Origin: Patescibacteria group bacterium
GTDB taxonomy: Bacteria; Patescibacteriota; Minisyncoccia; Phycocordibacterales; PALSA-1337
Assembly (NCBI GenBank): GCA_030917665.1
Contig: JAUPUH010000061.1
Location: forward strand, 1-9,113
Direction of reading: 5' to 3'
Length of the DNA: 9,113 nt
The position numbers were made by a program, and so were the translations under genes. The notes beneath the pieces are model-generated. The model was not told the origin of the DNA and did no database searches. It saw nothing but the letters and a program-made list of their open reading frames with translations. Position 1 is the first letter of the stretch. Each line of letters starts with the position of its first letter. Positions 5,676-9,113 of the stretch are shown in pieces.

Positions 5676-5985
5676 ATACGACCTTTTCTAGCTTTTCAGT
5701 CCTTTTTTCTACATCTTTCACATATTCATGACTTGCCTTCTTCTTCAGATTTAGACTGATTTCAGTCACTTGAACCTTCGTCTCGCCAATCGTTTCAAAA
5801 TGCATATCAAGTTTTTCATGCACTTTATCAAACTTTTGATCTATTTTAGTAAACTGTGTATCTATTTTGGCGAATTGTAAATCAATTTTAGCGAATTTCT
5901 TGTCTATTCGATCAAACTTGTCATCCAGATGATGCTTTAATTCTTTTCTAAACTCCTTAAAATACAATGGTTCTTTTTCTTGCAT
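5668..5985 (-). CDS. Small coiled-coil protein with F-x-x-I heptad repeats
   Basis: The 105-residue protein has no identifiable enzymatic domain. Residues 22-60 consist of about five consecutive 7-residue units of the form KxFxKID: FDRID, FAKID, FAKID, FTKID and FDKVH, with Phe at 24, 31, 38, 45 and 52 and Ile/Val at 27, 34, 41, 48 and 55. This spacing puts Phe and Ile/Val on one face of a helix, so a coiled-coil oligomer is expected. The second half is also charged and helical. There is no signal peptide or membrane segment, so it is probably cytoplasmic. The DNA units differ by many synonymous changes, so the repeat is old. It sits between the lytic transglycosylase and rpmE with its own probable promoter. 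Function unknown. Confidence 0.8.
   Translation of the reverse strand: MQEKEPLYFKEFRKELKHHLDDKFDRIDKKFAKIDLQFAKIDTQFTKIDQKFDKVHEKLDMHFETIGETKVQVTEISLNLKKKASHEYVKDVEKRTEKLEKVVFA
5806..5922 (-). repeat. Degenerate 21-bp coding repeats (heptad units)
   Basis: These bases encode residues 22-60 of the coiled-coil protein, about five heptads read as (K/Q)-F-x-K-I-D-x. The units are clear in protein but diverged in DNA, consistent with selection on helix geometry and not with recent slippage. Confidence 0.6.
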
Positions 5986-6015
5986 AGTTGTTTCAATGAT
6001 TAGCTAGGCTGATAA

Positions 6016-6034
6016 AATAAGTTGGGTACTTATT
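6016..6034. repeat. Inverted repeat in the leader of the coiled-coil gene
   Basis: AATAAGT and ACTTATT flank the 5-nt TGGGT (plus-strand reading). It lies at or just after the predicted transcription start, so it could be an operator or a small leader hairpin. Its half-site AATAAG/CTTATT is the same as in the palindrome within the rpsB promoter. Confidence 0.4.
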
Positions 6035-6038
6035 AAAT

Positions 6039-6066
6039 AGTATAAATTAAGATAAGAAATACTCAA
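6039..6066 (-). promoter_or_regulatory. Probable promoter of the coiled-coil gene
   Basis: On the minus strand TTGAGT and TATACT are separated by 16 nt, in the 105-base gap between the lytic transglycosylase stop and the coiled-coil start. It predicts a leader of about 47 nt, the longest in the window, containing the AATAAGT inverted repeat. Confidence 0.45.
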
Positions 6067-6090
6067 AAAATTCGCTTAGTTAGAAACAGA

Positions 6091-7455
6091 TTAAATTCCT
6101 TGTAAAGGATCGATCATGGTCCTTTGAATCATATCAGCTTTACTCATAACACTTGTTCCGTAGGTGTTTGCGTACGTCGCAGCAGCACATGAACTTCCAG
6201 AATAATATTTACATGCTGCGTTCTTCTCACTCGTAAAGCTTCCTGCAACTGCCCCATTATCAATAAGGAGAAGCGACGCAGCGATGAAAGCGTGTTCTGG
6301 GTTCCAAGGATTTGGAGTAATAGATCCTCCAAGCGCTCTCTTTATACCAGCCTCATACAGCACCCATGTGGAAGGAATGAACTGTGCAGGGCCCATAGCA
6401 CCTCCCCAACCGATTGATTGCGGACATGAGACAAGAGTCTTAGTGTAATCAAGTCCAAGAGCTTTTGTGATAGTAAGGAATGGCGTGACATCACGTGTCG
6501 GTTTCATAACATTTGGGAATGTATTACCTGACTTCACACTCGCCCCCGCTCCAGTCTTCGGATCGGTAAGGTAACAAGAGCCCACCTGTTTTCCAAAAGT
6601 TGAATCGGTAGTATCGAGACTCGACTCTTGAGCAAAAATTCCAAGAATAAATGCAGGACGGATGCCTGTAGCTTTTGAAGCCTCATTCGCGTATTTCAAA
6701 GCCACTTCAAAGGGAATTGCTGTCGCATCTCGCAATGAGAAGAGTGCCGCTCGAATCTGTGCGGCTTTTGTCCGTTTCGCAGCAAGTTCCTGTCCGTAAG
6801 CAATTTCACTTGTCTTGCTGATCGATAGGAGTCTTTGCTTTTCCTTTTCATTTGCCTCAATACTCTTCTGTTCGACCTGAATGACGGCCCGTGCGTCTAC
6901 CTCCTGGTTTTTTCGAGTATTTAAAGCATTCTTTTCACTTTCAGTCTGAGCCTTATCATTTCGAATATCCTCAAAAGTTTCCTTGAGGGATTCTTGGACT
7001 GATTCAAAATTGTCTATATCAAGAAATGCGTTTGAAAGACTGTTCTGTGAAAGTAAAAATTCTGCAAATGAAGATGAATCGACTTCATTTGTCTTGCGCA
7101 TAATCTGTGCCAATGTCTGCTTTCCGCGTGCGATATGCCCTTCAAGATCTTCGATCTTGTCCTCCTTCTTGCCTATATCCTTTCCAAGTCCTTCGATGAG
7201 AAGATTCTTGGCTTTTATATTGAGCTGGGCGGCCTTTATTTTTGTAGTAAGAATTTGAATATCGCGCTGAATAGAAGCACTTTGACCTTGCTGTGCTGCG
7301 AGGACTTTTTCTGTCTCTGCCTGTTCCTTTTCAACTTGTGCTAATTCAGCTCGAAGACGTGCTTCACGCTCATCGGTCGTCTCTGCTTGCACATAGGAAA
7401 AAAGCGGCATCATTAGAAGAAGTGCAACAAAAAAAGCCTTTGAAACGAATTTCAT
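6091..7455 (-). CDS. Secreted coiled-coil protein with C-terminal lytic transglycosylase domain
   Basis: The protein is predicted to be exported and to cleave peptidoglycan glycan strands. From the start used here (454 residues) it opens with MKFVSK, a hydrophobic core and a signal-peptidase site near AQAE-like VQA-E (residue 24). A long charged coiled coil follows (about 30-240), resembling the regulatory helices of EnvC, PcsB and CwlO. The C-terminal domain (about 250-454) is lysozyme-like: ILGIFAQESSLD has the likely catalytic Glu at 277, WGGAMGPAQFIPSTW (350-364) is the MltB-type signature, and NPWNPEHAFIAASLLL follows. In EnvC-type proteins the coiled coil usually carries an M23 peptidase-like domain or an NlpC/P60 or CHAP domain; here it carries a transglycosylase. 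An ATG at 7473 would add six residues, but a TACAAT -10 box lies between the two ATGs and the signal peptide begins better at the inner one. Confidence 0.85.
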   Translation of the reverse strand: MKFVSKAFFVALLLMMPLFSYVQAETTDEREARLRAELAQVEKEQAETEKVLAAQQGQSASIQRDIQILTTKIKAAQLNIKAKNLLIEGLGKDIGKKEDKIEDLEGHIARGKQTLAQIMRKTNEVDSSSFAEFLLSQNSLSNAFLDIDNFESVQESLKETFEDIRNDKAQTESEKNALNTRKNQEVDARAVIQVEQKSIEANEKEKQRLLSISKTSEIAYGQELAAKRTKAAQIRAALFSLRDATAIPFEVALKYANEASKATGIRPAFILGIFAQESSLDTTDSTFGKQVGSCYLTDPKTGAGASVKSGNTFPNVMKPTRDVTPFLTITKALGLDYTKTLVSCPQSIGWGGAMGPAQFIPSTWVLYEAGIKRALGGSITPNPWNPEHAFIAASLLLIDNGAVAGSFTSEKNAACKYYSGSSCAAATYANTYGTSVMSKADMIQRTMIDPLQGI

Positions 7456-7463
7456 AGGCTTTA

Positions 7464-7472
7464 ATTGTACCA
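7464..7472 (-). promoter_or_regulatory. Extended -10 promoter of the lytic transglycosylase gene
   Basis: TGG followed by TACAAT on the minus strand lies in the short gap after rplY. It predicts transcription from about 7457, two bases before the inner ATG. There is no recognisable -35 box, so readthrough from rplY may contribute. The site decides for the ATG at 7455 over that at 7473, because the outer ATG would lie upstream of the transcription start. Confidence 0.45.
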
Positions 7473-7478
7473 TGTAAC

Positions 7479-8132
7479 TTATTTCTTTTCTTCTGCTGGA
7501 ACCTCTGCTTCTGCTGGATTTGCTTCCTTTCCTTTCTTTTCGACTTCGATAGCTGACATGTCGATCGGCTTTACCTCTTCGACTTCTTCCTTTGCTTCAG
7601 CGATTGAGGCCACAATCTCATCTGCGCCCGATACGAGATCTACTCCTGCTGGGAGCTTGATGTCCTTTGCCATAACTGTGCTTGAAAATTCAACGAGAGA
7701 TGAGATATCAACCTTAAGTTCATGTGGGAGGTCCTTTGGAGCTGCCTCAACTTCGAGCTCTCGAGCAACTTTGATGAGAATTGCCCCTTTATCCTTAACA
7801 GCTGGTGATACGCCCTCGAAAATAAGAGGAACATTGACCTTTACCTTCTTTCCTTTCTCAATTACATAAAAATCAGCATGGCGTGGAGCGCCTGTTACTG
7901 GGTGTACATCAAGGTCATGGATAAGAACTTCATGCTCAGTAGCACCATCCTTGAGGATAATCACCGAAGATTCTCCTACTTTCTTGTATGTCTTAATAAA
8001 ATCAACAGTTGAAACGACTGCAGAAGTAGACTTCTGTTTTGGACCATAGAAAACTACAGGCATCTTGCCAGACGCACGCAATGCTTCTATCTTTATCTTC
8101 GAATCTCGTGGCTCTACAGTTAAAGTAATCAT
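7479..8132 (-). CDS. rplY: 50S ribosomal protein bL25, CTC/TL5 type
   Basis: bL25 binds 5S rRNA in the central protuberance of the large subunit. The 217-residue product is the long, two-domain form. The N-terminal 5S-binding domain (about 1-92) includes ALRASGKMPVVFYG (17-30) and DLDVHPVTGAPRHADFY (73-89). The second beta domain, typical of CTC/TL5 proteins, runs to about 178 with VKVNVPLIFEGVSPAVKDKG (97-116), LEVEAAPKDLPHELKVDIS (126-144) and LVSGADEIVASIAE (166-179). A low-complexity Glu/Lys/Ala/Pro tail ends the protein. It has a near-consensus promoter whose -10 box ends eight bases before the ATG. The lytic transglycosylase gene follows within a few bases. No Shine-Dalgarno sequence is present. 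Confidence 0.95.
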   Translation of the reverse strand: MITLTVEPRDSKIKIEALRASGKMPVVFYGPKQKSTSAVVSTVDFIKTYKKVGESSVIILKDGATEHEVLIHDLDVHPVTGAPRHADFYVIEKGKKVKVNVPLIFEGVSPAVKDKGAILIKVARELEVEAAPKDLPHELKVDISSLVEFSSTVMAKDIKLPAGVDLVSGADEIVASIAEAKEEVEEVKPIDMSAIEVEKKGKEANPAEAEVPAEEKK

Positions 8133-8140
8133 AGACAGCT

Positions 8141-8168
8141 ATTATATACAGAATAAGAAAAATGTCAA
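8141..8168 (-). promoter_or_regulatory. Near-consensus promoter of rplY, predicting a leaderless mRNA
   Basis: A perfect -35 box TTGACA and a perfect -10 box TATAAT are separated by 16 nt on the minus strand. Eight bases separate the -10 box from the ATG, so the mRNA should start 0-2 bases before the start codon. The -35 box overlaps the T-tract of the upstream terminator. Confidence 0.85.
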
Positions 8169-8190
8169 AACCTGACTCAAATCAGGCTTC
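8167..8190 (-). terminator. Intrinsic terminator after the pilin/small membrane protein unit
   Basis: On the minus strand CCTGA and TCAGG flank TTTGAG, followed by TTTTGACATTTTT. Flanking GAAG/TTTT pairs (two A-U and two G-U) lengthen the stem to 9 bp. It starts right after the stop codon of the 42-residue ORF. The short and interrupted T-tract makes it a moderate terminator. Confidence 0.6.
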
Positions 8191-8319
8191 CTATGCCTGG
8201 CCAAGGACGATATATTTGACGATGAAGTAGGTCGCGATAAGGTTGCTAATAAGCGTGCAGGCAAGGATAATATAAACTGACTGTGGAAGCTTAACTTTTG
8301 GTGTATTATTTTTTGACAT
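8191..8319 (-). CDS. 42-residue single-helix membrane peptide
   Basis: The minus-strand reading frame begins MSKNNTPKVKLPQSVYIILA and ends with TAG. A short basic N terminus is followed by one hydrophobic segment of about 23 residues (14-36), so it is probably a bitopic membrane peptide with its N terminus in the cytoplasm (positive-inside rule). It lies 13 nt after the pilin-LamG stop codon and immediately before a terminator, the position expected of the last gene of a transcript. The tight spacing at both ends supports a real gene, though the ORF is short and unrecognised. Function unknown; assistance to pilin export or assembly is possible by context only. No Shine-Dalgarno sequence is present. 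Confidence 0.65.
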   Translation of the reverse strand: MSKNNTPKVKLPQSVYIILACTLISNLIATYFIVKYIVLGQA

Positions 8320-8332
8320 TTTTTATTATTAA

Positions 8333-9113
8333 TTAATTGGCATCTGCTAATGTGTGGGTTGGCAACTCTGCGGCATAAATCTCAGCTGCTTGAGAATCTG
8401 CGGTGATAGATTGGGTGTAGATTGCAAATTGGTCTATAAGCCCATCAAAAGTAACTCCACCACCACCTCCAGCTCCCGACGTTCCCCATCCACCGATATA
8501 AATTGTGCCATTATTTGCTGTACTTATTCCCAAATTACCTCCAACCGTATCAAGCTTTCCATTTATATATAACCTACTCGTTGTGTCGTTCCAAGAAATC
8601 AAAACGTGTGACCATTCATTAAGAGGTAATGTTGCATTTGAATTATAAACCACTCCAGCATTTACATTAACTCTCCCGTCTGGCTGAAGAATTATCCAAG
8701 CAGCTCGCGTATAGGCAACATGATTATCACCACTACCCGAAGTCAGTGTTCTCGGTTTAATCCAAACAGACGCAGATCCCACAGAAGGATTGAAATTGTA
8801 TTTAGGCGCAGTCGTAGTACTACAGAATCGAGTCGGGACAAGGTTAAGAGCCCTTCCTTTTATAAGGTCAACTGTCGGTGTTGAGTATGAGGTAGGGGCC
8901 GTGGCTGTACACCCAAGCGTAATACCATTTCCTGATTTATCAGTAGGCGGAACAACACCGTCATCAAAATCAAAAATAGCATATGCATCAGCTGCAAAAG
9001 CTTGATACGTATGCCCATCAAAAGTTCTTCCTGCTGCGACTCTACCTTTACCTCGTGCCGTATTAACACTCGCCAACACCACGCTCGAAAGCAAGCCGAT
9101 GATTGAAATCACG
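8333..9113 (-). CDS. Type IV pilin-like protein with C-terminal LamG domain (5' end beyond window)
   Basis: The visible 260 or so codons begin inside a gene; the first in-frame GTG at the window edge is most likely an internal Val. The first visible residues, ISIIGLLSSVVLASVNTARG, match the second half of a type IV prepilin N-terminal helix (the part after GFTLIELLVV), so the processed helix anchors the protein in the membrane or packs in a pilus core. From about residue 42 a concanavalin-like LamG/jelly-roll domain follows: YAIFDFDDG (44-52), DKSGNGITLG (58-67), SASVWIKPRT, NEWSHVLISWNDTTSRLYIN, IYIGGW and FDGLIDQFAIYTQSI near the end. LamG domains bind sugars or proteins, so attachment to a host or particle surface is a reasonable inference. 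Two or more Cys could form a disulfide. Stop TAA. Confidence 0.85.
   Translation of the reverse strand, partial: VISIIGLLSSVVLASVNTARGKGRVAAGRTFDGHTYQAFAADAYAIFDFDDGVVPPTDKSGNGITLGCTATAPTSYSTPTVDLIKGRALNLVPTRFCSTTTAPKYNFNPSVGSASVWIKPRTLTSGSGDNHVAYTRAAWIILQPDGRVNVNAGVVYNSNATLPLNEWSHVLISWNDTTSRLYINGKLDTVGGNLGISTANNGTIYIGGWGTSGAGGGGGVTFDGLIDQFAIYTQSITADSQAAEIYAAELPTHTLADAN

Noticed and set aside
7465..7869. 134-residue Ser/Ala/Thr-rich plus-strand frame opposite rplY
   Set aside because: The composition is what antisense of a Glu/Lys/Ala-rich gene gives; bL25 on the other strand is certain.
1..9113. UGA recoded to glycine (as in Gracilibacteria/SR1)
   Set aside because: Every gene reaches its normal family length under the standard code with no in-frame TGA.
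1..9113. CRISPR array, insertion sequence, prophage or defence system
   Set aside because: No regularly spaced direct repeats, transposase, integrase, phage or nuclease-like genes are visible; almost all space is explained by housekeeping and surface genes.

Overview
The window looks like a chromosomal segment of a Patescibacteria / Candidate Phyla Radiation genome, most likely a parcubacterium. This rests on the combination of gene types, not on a marker phylogeny: a short RF1, a short EF-Ts, a type IV pilin-like protein carrying a LamG domain, a coiled-coil protein fused to a lytic transglycosylase, tightly packed genes, and almost no intergenic DNA. No mobile element, phage gene, CRISPR array or rRNA is visible, and no gene-free stretch exceeds about 140 bases.

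Left end: the N-terminal 339 residues of DNA gyrase B leave the window on the minus strand. A compact divergent promoter region separates gyrB from the only plus-strand gene, a phenylalanyl-tRNA synthetase. This enzyme is not an ordinary PheS subunit. It has a complete class II catalytic core followed by a C-terminal FDX-ACB anticodon-binding domain, the layout of the monomeric mitochondrial enzyme, and no pheT follows it. A symmetric hairpin terminator then separates it from a convergent tRNA-Thr(UGU).

Middle: the minus strand carries, in transcription order, a coiled-coil heptad-repeat protein, ribosomal protein bL31 (type B), an unexplained structured element of about 111 nt, release factor 1, ribosomal protein uS2, EF-Ts, a small unidentified membrane protein and the tRNA-Thr. 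This is a translation-apparatus cluster: ribosome parts, an elongation factor that recycles EF-Tu, a termination factor and a tRNA.

Right end, also minus strand: a pilin-LamG surface protein (cut by the window edge), a 42-residue membrane peptide, ribosomal protein bL25 (CTC/TL5 type) and a secreted coiled-coil lytic transglycosylase.

Two properties run through the window. None of the eleven visible start codons has a convincing Shine-Dalgarno sequence, and several genes (pheS, rplY, prfA, the lytic transglycosylase) have a -10 box only 6-9 nt before the start codon, which predicts leaderless or nearly leaderless mRNAs. All eleven visible stop codons are TAA or TAG, none TGA. The best candidates for something undescribed are the rpmE-prfA structured RNA and the mitochondrial-type PheRS with changed active-site residues.
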